The notes beneath the pieces were generated by a model that was not told where the DNA came from, ran no database searches, and saw only the letters and a list, made by a program, of their open reading frames with translations. The position numbers were made by a program, and so were the translations under genes. This document shows positions 26,858-35,378 of a DNA stretch of 64,000 bases, one piece after another; the stretch's first letter is position 1; each line of letters opens with the position of its first letter. Location: positions 620,001-684,000 of the forward strand of contig NZ_QEKO01000001.1 of NCBI RefSeq assembly GCF_003096595.1, written 5' to 3'. Source of the DNA: Pusillimonas noertemannii (lineage in GTDB: Bacteria; Pseudomonadota; Gammaproteobacteria; Burkholderiales; Burkholderiaceae_B).

Positions 26858-27562
26858 CTATACCGCGCAATAGCGTTCCTGCATCGCCGGGTCGTCCAGC
26901 AGGGCGCGCGCGGTACTGGTGTAGACGATCTCGCCCTGGTCAAGAATGTAGACGCGATCGGCGATTCCCAGCGCCAGCTCGACGTTCTGCTCGACCAGCA
27001 GTATGGTCTTGCCGTCTTGCTTCAGGGTGTTGAAGAGCTCGAACATCTCGTCCACTAGTATGGGCATGATGCCTTCCGAGGGCTCGTCGAGCAAAATCAT
27101 ATCGGGCCCCGCGGCGATGGCTCGGGCGATGGCCAGCATCTGCTGCTCGCCCCCCGACATGGTGACGGCGTTCTGGTTCAGGCGTTCTTTCAGCCTTGGG
27201 AAAGTCTGGGCGATCTGGTCGATGACTTCGGCTTCGCGGGCCTTGAGCGGCGAGGCCACGATGCCCAGGCGGATGTTCTCGAGCACGCTCAGCCCCGAGA
27301 CAATGCGCCTTTCTTCGGGCACATAGGCCAGGCCTTGGGCGAAGCGGGCGTGGGCGGGCCGGCCGATAAGGTTCTGGCCCTTGAACGTGATCGAACCCGA
27401 AGTGCGGTCGAGCAGGCCCATGATGCTTTTCAGGGTGGTGGTCTTGCCGGCGCCGTTGCGGCCCAGCAGGGCGACGACCTCGCCCTGGCCGACGGTAAGG
27501 TCCACATCTTGCAGGATGTGGCTGGATGCGTACCAGGCGTTGAGCTTTTCTATTTTCAGCAT
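26858..27562 (-). CDS. livF: Liv-type ABC transporter ATPase (LivF)
   Basis: A 234-residue ATPase with Walker A GRNGAGKTTT (34-43), signature MSGGEQQMLAIARAI and Walker B MILLDEPSEG. Together with LivG, LivM and LivH it forms an ATP-driven importer for branched-chain amino acids or, in catabolic clusters, aromatic or dicarboxylic acids. It is the last gene of the long minus-strand operon. The substrate is inferred from the neighbouring catabolic genes, not from this protein. Confidence 0.95.
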   Translation of the reverse strand: MLKIEKLNAWYASSHILQDVDLTVGQGEVVALLGRNGAGKTTTLKSIMGLLDRTSGSITFKGQNLIGRPAHARFAQGLAYVPEERRIVSGLSVLENIRLGIVASPLKAREAEVIDQIAQTFPRLKERLNQNAVTMSGGEQQMLAIARAIAAGPDMILLDEPSEGIMPILVDEMFELFNTLKQDGKTILLVEQNVELALGIADRVYILDQGEIVYTSTARALLDDPAMQERYCAV

Positions 27563-27590
27563 GGTGTGTCGCCTTTAGTGTTAACAGGCC

Positions 27591-28334
27591 CTAGTGTTGG
27601 CCCAGATAGACGCGCTTGACTTCATCGTTCGAGCGGATGTCGTCGGGGGCGCCCGAGGCCAGGAACTCGCCATGATGCAGCACGATGATGCGGTCGCTGA
27701 TGCCCATGATCATCTTCATCTTGTGTTCGACCAGAATGACCGTGCGGGCGGCGGCCACCTGCACGATCAGGTCCATCATCGATCGGGTTTCTTCGGGGCT
27801 CATGCCGGCGGTGGGCTCGTCCATGAGCAGCAGCTTGGGGTCCGAGGCCAGGGCAATGGCGATTTCAAGCGCGCGCTGCTGGCCGTGGGCCAGTTCGCGC
27901 GCCAGCCGCCGGGCGTGTTGTTCCATGCCCACCGTGCGCAGAAGCTCCATCGCCTTGTCTTGCAGCTGCAGGCTGCTTTGCCTGCGCCACAGGTTGTATC
28001 GCGAGACATGGGCCTGCAGTGCGATCTCGACGTTCTGGCGGGTGCTGAAGTTGGGGAAGATGTTGGTGATCTGAAACGACTTGGAGATGCCTGCGTGCGA
28101 GAACTGGTGGGGCTTCAGGCCAGAAAGGTCTTTGCCCTGGAAAACCACCCGGCCCTCAGAGGGCGGAAAGGCGCCCGACAGCACGTTGAAGTAAGTGCTT
28201 TTGCCCGCGCCGTTGGGGCCGATGATGGACGTGAGCTTGCCGCGCTCGAACTGTATCGACACGTTCTTCAGCGCGGTGAAGGCCCCGAAGCGGCGCGTGA
28301 CATTATGGGTTTCTATGATGATGTCAGTCGACAT
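27591..28334 (-). CDS. livG: Liv-type ABC transporter ATPase (LivG)
   Basis: A 247-residue ATPase with Walker A GPNGAGKST, signature ELAHGQQRALEIAIAL and Walker B LLLMDEPTAGMSPEE, the LivG hallmark. The ATG at 28334 is chosen because it gives the family start (MSTDIIIETHNVTRRFG); the frame is open further upstream inside livM. It overlaps the end of livM by 11 bp, so translation is coupled. Confidence 0.95.
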   Translation of the reverse strand: MSTDIIIETHNVTRRFGAFTALKNVSIQFERGKLTSIIGPNGAGKSTYFNVLSGAFPPSEGRVVFQGKDLSGLKPHQFSHAGISKSFQITNIFPNFSTRQNVEIALQAHVSRYNLWRRQSSLQLQDKAMELLRTVGMEQHARRLARELAHGQQRALEIAIALASDPKLLLMDEPTAGMSPEETRSMMDLIVQVAAARTVILVEHKMKMIMGISDRIIVLHHGEFLASGAPDDIRSNDEVKRVYLGQH

Positions 28335-29304
28335 GCAGTTTCTCCAGTATGGTTCCCCACACGCCCTTTGGGAAGAACAGGACGAAGAAGATGAAGATGC
28401 CGCCGACATACAGCTGCCAGTGCTCCGTCCATAGCGAAAACACGTCCTGGATCAACAGGAAAAGCAGCGCGCCCACGATGGGCCCGAAGAAAGTGCCCAT
28501 GCCGCCCAGCAGGCAGATCATCACCACCAGGCCCGAGGTTTCGTAGTGCAGGGTTTCAATCGCCACGCTCGACAGGTTGATGCCGTTCAGCGCGCCGGCC
28601 AGGCCGCAGAAGGCGCCCGACAGCACGAAGGTGATGAGCTTGGTGTTCTCTACGTTGAAGCCGCAGGCGCGCGTGCGGGTCTCGTTTTCGCGGATGGCCT
28701 GGATGGCATGGCCGAAGGGCGAGGCCAGTATGCGCGAGATCAGCCATAGTGATATGGCCACGAAGCAGAAGAAAAAGTAATACTTGTTGATCGGGTCGAG
28801 CACGTCGATGGTCAGGCCGAACAGATTGACTTCGGGTACGTTCACCCCCCGCAAGCCGTTTTCACCGCCCGACGCCGGCATCTGGTAGATAAGGAAATAC
28901 ACGCACTGCGACAGGGCCAGCGTAACCATGGCAAAGTAGATGCCGCGCGTGCGTATGGCCAGGGCGCCGATGACCAGTGCGCCCGCCGCCGAGACAATGA
29001 TGGCGGCCGGTATGGCCAGCCACCACGTAATGGCATGCTGGGCAATCAGTATTCCGGCGGTATAGGCCCCTATGCCCAGAAAGGCCGAATGCCCGAACGA
29101 CAGCATGCCCATGTAGCCGAAGATCAGGTTGAAGCCCAGCGCATACAGGCCGAATATCAGTATGTGCGCGGCCACCGAGTAGTTGGGTGTAAGCCAGGGC
29201 AGCACGAAGAGGAACAGGATGGTGGCCAGGACACGGTGCCGGCGTATGGCTTCGAACAGGGCCGGGGTCTTGGTTTTGTCGAGGGTCATAGTGCGTGTAG
29301 TCAT
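28324..29304 (-). CDS. livM: Liv-type ABC permease (LivM)
   Basis: A 326-residue permease with eight or nine hydrophobic segments. The LivM signature is FNLIFGYMGMLSFGHSAFLG (58-77) and GNLxxx-type loops are present later (GARTRGIYFAMVTLALSQ variant as IRTRGIYFAMVTLALSQ). A second in-frame ATG lies at 29289. It overlaps livG and follows livH by 7 bp. Confidence 0.94.
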   Translation of the reverse strand: MTTRTMTLDKTKTPALFEAIRRHRVLATILFLFVLPWLTPNYSVAAHILIFGLYALGFNLIFGYMGMLSFGHSAFLGIGAYTAGILIAQHAITWWLAIPAAIIVSAAGALVIGALAIRTRGIYFAMVTLALSQCVYFLIYQMPASGGENGLRGVNVPEVNLFGLTIDVLDPINKYYFFFCFVAISLWLISRILASPFGHAIQAIRENETRTRACGFNVENTKLITFVLSGAFCGLAGALNGINLSSVAIETLHYETSGLVVMICLLGGMGTFFGPIVGALLFLLIQDVFSLWTEHWQLYVGGIFIFFVLFFPKGVWGTILEKLHVD

Positions 29305-29311
29305 GGTGTGC

Positions 29312-30196
29312 TCAACTCATCAGGCCGGCGCGGCCGAACAGGCCCATGGGGCGAACCAGAAGAACAAGGGCCATGATGATGAACATCGACACCTTGGAGG
29401 CCTCGGGGTACATGAAGGCGGCCAGGCTTTCGACAATGCCTATCAGCAGGCCCGCCACGATGGCGCCGGTAAGCGACCCCATGCCGCCCACCACGGTAAC
29501 CACGAAGGCGACGATCAGCACGTTGGTGCCCATTTCGGGCGCAATGCCCTGCATCGGAGCCGACAGATACCCGGCCAGGCCGGCTATGCCGGTGCCGATG
29601 GCGAACACCACGAGCCAGACGCGCGAGATGTCGACGCCCAGCACGCGCACGATCATCGGGTCGCGCGCTCCGGCGCGGATGATCAGGCCGAACGACGTGC
29701 GCTCGATGAACAGCCACAGGATCAGCAGGACGACGACCGCAACGCCGATGACGAACAGGCGGTACAGCGGGAAGGGGCCCACAAAGACGTCGACGGCGCC
29801 CTGCAGGGCCTCGGGCGTGCTGACCGGCAGGCCCTGCTTGCCGAAGATGATGCGGATGACCTCGACCATGACATAGCCCAGGCCGAAGGTAAGCAGCAAG
29901 GGGTAGTCGATGCCGCGTCCGTACAGCGGCCGCACCAGGTAGCGTTCGACCACGATGCCTATCAGGCCGGTAAGCACGGGCACGGCCACCAGGCAGATCC
30001 AGAAGTTGGGCACGTACTGGTACAGCAGGTAGCCCACATAGGCGCCCACCATGAAGAAGGCGCCGTGCGCAAAGTTGACCACCGTGAGCATGCCGAAGAT
30101 CAGCGACAGGCCCACGGCCATCAGCACGTAGATGGCGCCCAGCGCCACGCCGGTAAAAAGCTGCAGGCCAAGCAGCTGGAGCATGAAGCCGTCCAT
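29312..30196 (-). CDS. livH: Liv-type ABC permease (LivH)
   Basis: A 294-residue permease with about eight membrane segments and the LivH landmarks LSLIFGMLTVVNFAHGAFFM (31-50) and RTSFGLIIRAGARDPMIVRVLGV in two parts. GGAGG at 30200-30204 fixes the ATG. It lies between the binding-protein gene and livM. Confidence 0.95.
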   Translation of the reverse strand: MDGFMLQLLGLQLFTGVALGAIYVLMAVGLSLIFGMLTVVNFAHGAFFMVGAYVGYLLYQYVPNFWICLVAVPVLTGLIGIVVERYLVRPLYGRGIDYPLLLTFGLGYVMVEVIRIIFGKQGLPVSTPEALQGAVDVFVGPFPLYRLFVIGVAVVVLLILWLFIERTSFGLIIRAGARDPMIVRVLGVDISRVWLVVFAIGTGIAGLAGYLSAPMQGIAPEMGTNVLIVAFVVTVVGGMGSLTGAIVAGLLIGIVESLAAFMYPEASKVSMFIIMALVLLVRPMGLFGRAGLMS

Positions 30197-30263
30197 GGTG
30201 CCTCCGTCTTATCATTGCGGCACGCTTTCGCCCCGCGGCGAAAGCGCAGCCGCTTGCAGTTTG

Positions 30264-31466
30264 CTATTTGAAGCCCAGTTGTTCGCAGCTGCGCAGTATG
30301 TCTTCGGTCGGTGCGACTTCTTTCACGATCTTGAAGACATCGTCGGGGTTGTCGGCGGGGGCCGCCTTCGACTCGATGATCAGCACCGACTGCACCGCCT
30401 GGTGGTCGCAGCCGCGGTAGTACTCGGGCCCCTTGTACGTGTCGTACTTGAGCGATGCAAGCGCGTCGACCACCTTTTCAGTGTCGGTGGTGCCCGCCTG
30501 CTTGACGGCCATCAGCAGCGACTTGACCGCGCCATACGCCAGGGCGCCGTAGTCGGAGGGATAGCTGCCATGCTCCTTTTTATACCGTTCGTTAAGCGCC
30601 TTGGCGGTGTCGTACTGGTTCTGAAGCTCCCAGTAGTACGAGGTGGCGCCGGTCACGCCCTCGTACACTTTGTCGCCGGCCGCCTGGCGCGCCGTGTAAA
30701 GCAGCACGGGAGTGACGAACTTGGTGTTGGCCTTCAGGCCGAACTGGCCCGCCTGCTGGATGGAGATCTGGTTGTCGCGGCCGAAGTTGTTGAAGATGAG
30801 GATGTCGGGCTTGAGCGCGGCCAGCCTGGGCAGGAAGACGGAGTAGTCGGACGTGCCCAGCGGATGGCGGACCTCGCCCACGATCTTGGCGCCCACTTCT
30901 TCGGCAACCGTGGTAAAGCCGCGCGCCATCTCGTGCCCATAGGCGTAGTCGGCCGTAAGGAAGGCGATGCGCATGCCTTCCTTGAACAGGTGGCGGCCAA
31001 GCGCCTGGGTGGTCATATGGGGGTTGAGCGCTTCATGGAAGGTGTAGCGCGACATGTCGGCGGCCTCGTTGATGGCGTCCGACTGGCTAATGGAAATATA
31101 AATGACCTTGCGCTGCTTGGTGACGTTGTTGGTGGAAAGCTGGGTCGAGGCCGACAGGCCGCCGACGATGAAGTTGGCGTGGTCTTTCTCGATGAGGTCA
31201 AGCGCGCGCGTCGCGGCCTCGCCGGGGTTGAGCTTGTCGTCCCGCACAAGCAGTTCGGCCATGCGGCCGTCCAGGCCCCCGGCCTCGTTGAATTCCTTGA
31301 CCGCGATTTCGGCGTTGCGAACCTGATCCTTGGCTTCGGCTCCGTAAGGCCCCGTAAGCGGCACGGGCAGGCCGATGCGTATGGGGTCTGATTGAGCCAG
31401 TGCGCCGGACATGCCAAACACCGATGCCAGGCATAAGACGTAGGTCCATTTGTTGATGGTCTTCAT
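30264..31466 (-). CDS. Liv-type periplasmic binding protein
   Basis: A 400-residue receptor for the adjacent LivFGHM importer. The signal peptide (WTYVLCLASVFGMSGALAQ) is followed by SDPIRIGLPVPLTGPYG. The middle reads FIVGGLSASTQLSTNN and ISQSDAINEAAD. The sequence falls in the broad amide/branched-chain group seen in aromatic-catabolism loci rather than close to the classical LivJ/LivK. GGAGACAAC precedes the ATG. Ligand unknown. Confidence 0.92.
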   Translation of the reverse strand: MKTINKWTYVLCLASVFGMSGALAQSDPIRIGLPVPLTGPYGAEAKDQVRNAEIAVKEFNEAGGLDGRMAELLVRDDKLNPGEAATRALDLIEKDHANFIVGGLSASTQLSTNNVTKQRKVIYISISQSDAINEAADMSRYTFHEALNPHMTTQALGRHLFKEGMRIAFLTADYAYGHEMARGFTTVAEEVGAKIVGEVRHPLGTSDYSVFLPRLAALKPDILIFNNFGRDNQISIQQAGQFGLKANTKFVTPVLLYTARQAAGDKVYEGVTGATSYYWELQNQYDTAKALNERYKKEHGSYPSDYGALAYGAVKSLLMAVKQAGTTDTEKVVDALASLKYDTYKGPEYYRGCDHQAVQSVLIIESKAAPADNPDDVFKIVKEVAPTEDILRSCEQLGFK

Positions 31467-31519
31467 GTTGTCTCCTTTGGTGTTGAACTACAGGGCCCTG
31501 CAAGTTCTGTCTGTTGTAG

Positions 31520-32230
31520 TTATGGGCTGTAACCTTCTTGCGACGGGGGCCGCAACAACCTGGCTATGGCGTTGGGCGCCGCGCTGACGAAGGTGTCGAT
31601 CGATACCTCGAGCATGGCGGGGTTGATTTCATGGTCGGACGAGGTGCCGAACGCGCAGCGCCGGATGCCGTGGTAGAAAATGCCGCCGTGGAACATCCAG
31701 ACGTAGTCGAGCTCGTCGTTGGTGATGGGTTCGGCTTCGGGCGGCACCATGTGGAATTCGGCGCGCAGCTCGGCGCACAGCGGGCGCAGTATCTGGTGCT
31801 CGACCATTTCGAAGAAGCGGCGGTTGATCGCCACGTCGGCCAGGCCGGCGTAGATGTACAGCCGCATCCAGTCGCGGTTGAAGATCACGCCCAGGTACGA
31901 GCGGTAGAAGCGGGCAAGCCGCTCGCGCAATGGAAGGGACCTGTCGCGTATCAGCCGGGGCCAGTCTTCTTGCCATTGGTCGGTGAACACGGCCTTGAAT
32001 ATCGCTTCGAACAGGTCTTCTTTCGAGTCGAAGTAGCGGAACAGCAGGGGCTGGGTGACGCCGATCTGGCGGGCCAGGTCGTGGGTGGAGCCCGAGAACC
32101 CATGCTCGGAGAAGAACGCGATGCTTTCGCGCAGGATCTGCGCCCGGCGCTGGTCGCGCGGCTGGCGTCGGGTGCGCGGCGCGGCAAGGCCGGCGGCATC
32201 GGGCGGGGGGCTGTGCGTGGCGTCGTTCAT
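31520..32230 (-). CDS. TetR-family regulator
   Basis: A 236-residue repressor with HTH at about 27-72 (QILRESIAFFSEHGFSGSTH, then IGVTQPLLFRYFDSKEDLF). It is a paralogue of the TetR at 21321: both share the VW-x-HGG-FY-GI segment near the C-terminus. Its start overlaps the stop of the SDR gene by 4 bp (ATGA), so it is an internal gene of the catabolic operon, and it probably regulates that operon by feedback. Confidence 0.9.
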   Translation of the reverse strand: MNDATHSPPPDAAGLAAPRTRRQPRDQRRAQILRESIAFFSEHGFSGSTHDLARQIGVTQPLLFRYFDSKEDLFEAIFKAVFTDQWQEDWPRLIRDRSLPLRERLARFYRSYLGVIFNRDWMRLYIYAGLADVAINRRFFEMVEHQILRPLCAELRAEFHMVPPEAEPITNDELDYVWMFHGGIFYHGIRRCAFGTSSDHEINPAMLEVSIDTFVSAAPNAIARLLRPPSQEGYSP

Positions 32231-32985
32231 TGTGCGGTCCAGCCTCCGTCGAGCTTGAGGCTTGTTCCGGTAACCATGGAGGCGGCGGGCGAGGCCAGAT
32301 AACGCACGGCCTGTGCCACTTCCTGGGCGGGCAGCAGCCGGCCCATGGGCAGGCGCTGCATGACCCAGTCGCGAAAGCTTTCTTCCTTGAAGAAGGCTTC
32401 GGTCATGGGGGTGAGGACAAAGGTGGGCGCCACGGTATTGACGCGGATGTTGTGCGCGGCCAGCTCGAGCGCCATGGCCTTGGTCAGGCCTTCGACGGCG
32501 TGCTTGGTCATGCAGTAGACCGATCGGCGGGCCGCACCCACGTGGCCCATCTGCGACGAGATGTTGACAATGCTGCCGCCTTTGCCGCTGGCCATGATCT
32601 TGCGCGCGCCGGCCTGGGCGGTAAGGAACACCGAGCGCACGTTCAGCAGCAGCAGGCTGTCGAGTTGCTCTGGCGTAACGTCGATGAAATCGGCGGGGAT
32701 GTTTCCCCCCGCATTGTTGACCAGGATGTCCAGCCGGGGAATGCCGTCGAGGGCCGATTGCACGGCGCCGGCGTCGGTGATGTCGCAGACGATGGCCTGG
32801 GCCTGTCCGCCGTCGGCGGCGATGCGCTGCGCCAGATCATCGAGTTCGGCCTGGTTGCGGCTGAGGATGAAGGTCTTGGCCCCGGCGGCCGCAAGCTCGG
32901 CGGCGATCGCCGCGCCCAGGCCTCGGCCGGCGCCGGTGACCAGCGCCGCGAGCCCGTGCAGGTTGAAGGGGCCGGCCGTGATCAT
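32227..32985 (-). CDS. Short-chain dehydrogenase/reductase
   Basis: A 252-residue classical SDR. The cofactor motif is [10 protein letters not shown] (17-26), with NNAGG. The catalytic serine is in NISSQMG and the pair is YCMTK. The C-terminus [14 protein letters not shown] is typical. The frame is open upstream, but the ATG at 32985 overlaps the stop of the HisD-like gene (ATGA) and gives the normal length. Likely oxidises or reduces an intermediate made by its neighbours. Confidence 0.93.
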   Translation of the reverse strand: MITAGPFNLHGLAALVTGAGRGLGAAIAAELAAAGAKTFILSRNQAELDDLAQRIAADGGQAQAIVCDITDAGAVQSALDGIPRLDILVNNAGGNIPADFIDVTPEQLDSLLLLNVRSVFLTAQAGARKIMASGKGGSIVNISSQMGHVGAARRSVYCMTKHAVEGLTKAMALELAAHNIRVNTVAPTFVLTPMTEAFFKEESFRDWVMQRLPMGRLLPAQEVAQAVRYLASPAASMVTGTSLKLDGGWTAQ

Positions 32986-34274
32986 AGCGCGGCGCCCGCC
33001 ATGCTGCCGTACTTGCGCACCCGGTAGTCGGCCTGCTCTTTGTGGCCCCAGAAGCGCTCGATGGCGCATAGCCGCGAGCAGTACTCGCCTATCATCACGC
33101 TGGCTTCGGGCGTGCATTCTTGCCAGGTGCAGGTTTTAAGGAACTTGCCCACCCACAGCCCGCCGGTATAGCGCGCGGCCCCCTTGGTGGGCAGTGTGTG
33201 GTTGGTGCCGATGACCTTGTCGCCATAGGCCACATTGGTTTCTGGGCCCAGGAACAGCGCGCCGTACTGCTTCATGTTGTCGAGGAAGTAGCGCGGGTTG
33301 CGTGTAAGCACCTCGACGTGTTCGTAGGCCAGCTTGTCGGCCTCGACCACGGCCTCGGCCTCGTCCTGCACCAGGATGATCTGGCCGTAGTCGGCCCAGG
33401 CCTTGCCCGCAATTTCAGCCGTGGGCAGCACGCCCAGCTGGCGTTCGATTTCGGCCGGCAGGGCCTCGGCCAGTTGGGCGGAAGTGGTAATGAGCGCGGC
33501 GGGCGAGGTGTAGCCGTGCTCGGCCTGGCCGAGCAGGTCGGCGGCCACCATGCCGACTTCGGCGCTGTCGTCGGCGATGACCAGGATCTCGGTGGGCCCG
33601 GCGAACAGGTCGATGCCCACCCTGCCGAACAGCTGGCGCTTGGCCTCGGCCACGTAGGCGTTGCCCGGCCCCACCAGCATGTCGACCGGCGCGATGCTTT
33701 CAGTGCCGATGGCCATGGCGGCCACGGCCTGCACCCCGCCCAGAATGTGGATTTCGTCGGCTCCGGCAAGCGCCATGGCCGCCACGGTTTCGGGGTGGGC
33801 CTTGCCGTCGGTGGGGGGCACACAGGCCACCACGCGCGGCACGCCCGCCACCTTGGCGGTGACGATGCTCATGTGGGCCGAGGCCACCATAGGGTACTTG
33901 CCCCCCGGCACGTAGCAGCCGACCGAGCTGACCGGGATGTGCTTGTGCCCCAGCGTGACGCCTGGCAGGGTTTCGACCTGCACGTCGTGCATGGAGGCGC
34001 GCTGCATCTGGGCGAAATTGCGGATCTGGGCCTGGGCGAAACGGATGTCGTCAAGCGTGGCCGGGTCGACCGAATCGACGATGGCCTGGATTTGCTTTTC
34101 ATCGAGCCGGAAAGAGGGGGGCGACCATTTGTCGAATTTCTGCGAGTATTCGCGCACGGCCTGATCGCCCCGCGACTGGACGTCGGCCAGGATGGCCTCT
34201 ACCGTTTGGCGAACCTGGGCGTCGAGCTCGGCGCTGGCCTGGGCACTGATGGTGTGTTTCAGGATGCGAGCCAT
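32982..34274 (-). CDS. HisD-superfamily dehydrogenase (HpsN-like, not histidine synthesis)
   Basis: A 430-residue zinc and NAD enzyme homologous to histidinol dehydrogenase. Zinc-ligand equivalents are Gln250, His253 (LLGQAEHG), Asp352 and His411; the base pair Glu318-His319 (YEHVEVL) is present. The stretch [18 protein letters not shown] resembles, from memory, sulfopropanediol dehydrogenase HpsN rather than the biosynthetic enzyme. There are no his genes nearby and it sits between a cyclase and an SDR. It therefore probably carries out a four-electron oxidation of an alcohol to a carboxylate in catabolism. Confidence 0.88.
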   Translation of the reverse strand: MARILKHTISAQASAELDAQVRQTVEAILADVQSRGDQAVREYSQKFDKWSPPSFRLDEKQIQAIVDSVDPATLDDIRFAQAQIRNFAQMQRASMHDVQVETLPGVTLGHKHIPVSSVGCYVPGGKYPMVASAHMSIVTAKVAGVPRVVACVPPTDGKAHPETVAAMALAGADEIHILGGVQAVAAMAIGTESIAPVDMLVGPGNAYVAEAKRQLFGRVGIDLFAGPTEILVIADDSAEVGMVAADLLGQAEHGYTSPAALITTSAQLAEALPAEIERQLGVLPTAEIAGKAWADYGQIILVQDEAEAVVEADKLAYEHVEVLTRNPRYFLDNMKQYGALFLGPETNVAYGDKVIGTNHTLPTKGAARYTGGLWVGKFLKTCTWQECTPEASVMIGEYCSRLCAIERFWGHKEQADYRVRKYGSMAGAAL

Positions 34275-34283
34275 GGGAGCCTC

Positions 34284-35252
34284 CTACTTGATCGCGATGG
34301 GATTGAGGGGTGAACCCACGGCGCGGGTAATGGGCAGCGGCGGCGCGGTGAACATGAACTCGTATACGCCGTCGGCGGCGCAGTCTTCGGCCAGGTCCTT
34401 GACATAAAAGATCTCGCCCATGCTGATGCCTATCATGGGTATGACCACCCAATGCCAGGGCTGGGTGCAGTCGTCGGTTTCGTTGGGGCGCACTTCGCAG
34501 CCCCAGGTGTCGGTGCAGATGGCGGCGATCTGCTTTTCATAGATCCAGTTTGCCGTGTCGAAGGCCAGGCCCGGGGCCTCGCCGCCCGCATAGCCGCCCC
34601 ATTCGCCCTGCTTCAGGCAGCGCTCCATATGCCCGGTGCGCACGATGACGAAGTCGCCGCGCCGCACCTGTACACCCTGGGCCTTTTGCGTGGTCTCGAG
34701 GTCGTCGACCGAAATGGCCTGGCCGTCTTCAAGAGAATCGACGCCCAGATGCCGGGCGACGTCGAGCAGCACGCCGCGGCCCACCATTTTTGCCTTGACC
34801 TTTTCGATGCCGTTCTTGTGGGCGCCGTCGCTGTCGACGAGGCGGGCGTCATAGCCGTTCCACATTTTTTCGCCGTAGAAAATATGGCCCAGGCCGTCCC
34901 ATTGCGTGCCGCACTGCAGGGGCATGGATACCGAGTCGTCGGCGTAGCGCAAGCCGCCGGCGTCTTGGTTGCCCGCGACGGCGTCGGTGCCGGTGGCCAG
35001 CATGGTGTGGATGGGGTTGTAGCGATTGCCCCACAGGCCTTTTTGCGGCCCGTTGCGGTCGAACTCGAGCCCCAGCGAAAAGACGCTGCCCTTGCGCACC
35101 AGGCCCGCCGCCGCCTTGATGTCGTCGGGGCTGACATAGTTGAGCGTGCCGATTTCATCGTCGGGCCCCCACTTGCCCCAGTTGCAGCACCGCTTGGCGG
35201 TTTCATGGACAAGATCGATCTTGAATTTTTTTTCGTCGTAGCGATGGACCAT
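34284..35252 (-). CDS. Cyclase-family hydrolase (kynurenine formamidase-like fold)
   Basis: A 322-residue protein of the cyclase family (PF04199), whose members hydrolyse amides or lactams such as N-formylkynurenine and isatin. It is of the longer type. The metal-binding motif, usually HxGTHxDxxxH, reads CGTQWDGLGH (114-123), with Gln for the second histidine. The other acids and histidines (VRTGHM, TDTWGCE) are in place. AAAAAGGAGAC precedes the ATG. In context it could open an amide ring product made by the hydroxylase. Confidence 0.88.
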   Translation of the reverse strand: MVHRYDEKKFKIDLVHETAKRCCNWGKWGPDDEIGTLNYVSPDDIKAAAGLVRKGSVFSLGLEFDRNGPQKGLWGNRYNPIHTMLATGTDAVAGNQDAGGLRYADDSVSMPLQCGTQWDGLGHIFYGEKMWNGYDARLVDSDGAHKNGIEKVKAKMVGRGVLLDVARHLGVDSLEDGQAISVDDLETTQKAQGVQVRRGDFVIVRTGHMERCLKQGEWGGYAGGEAPGLAFDTANWIYEKQIAAICTDTWGCEVRPNETDDCTQPWHWVVIPMIGISMGEIFYVKDLAEDCAADGVYEFMFTAPPLPITRAVGSPLNPIAIK

Positions 35253-35269
35253 GGCTTTGTCTCCTTTTT

Positions 35270-35370
35270 AATAATCAATCGATAATGTATTTTATTTACC
35301 AGGGCCTCTCTAATACTATTTCTATATCGCTTAAGGCTTTATTTTCCTTTTTACTTATCGATTGATTATT
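35270..35370. repeat. AT-rich 101-bp segment bounded by perfect 16-bp inverted repeats
   Basis: Arms AATAATCAATCGATAA (35270-35285) and TTATCGATTGATTATT (35355-35370) are exact reverse complements, 69 bp apart. The interior is AT-rich, unlike all DNA around it, and lies between mmsA and the cyclase gene in the operon. It also contains the 10-bp half-site TTATTTACCA (35292-35301) seen in the operators at 22138 and 39743. It could be a small mobile remnant, a paired operator or an RNA processing hairpin. No target-site duplication is evident. Confidence 0.75.
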
Positions 35371-35378
35371 TCGTACAG

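Noticed and set aside
32982-34274. Histidine biosynthesis gene hisD
   Set aside because: No other his genes are near, and the operon is catabolic.
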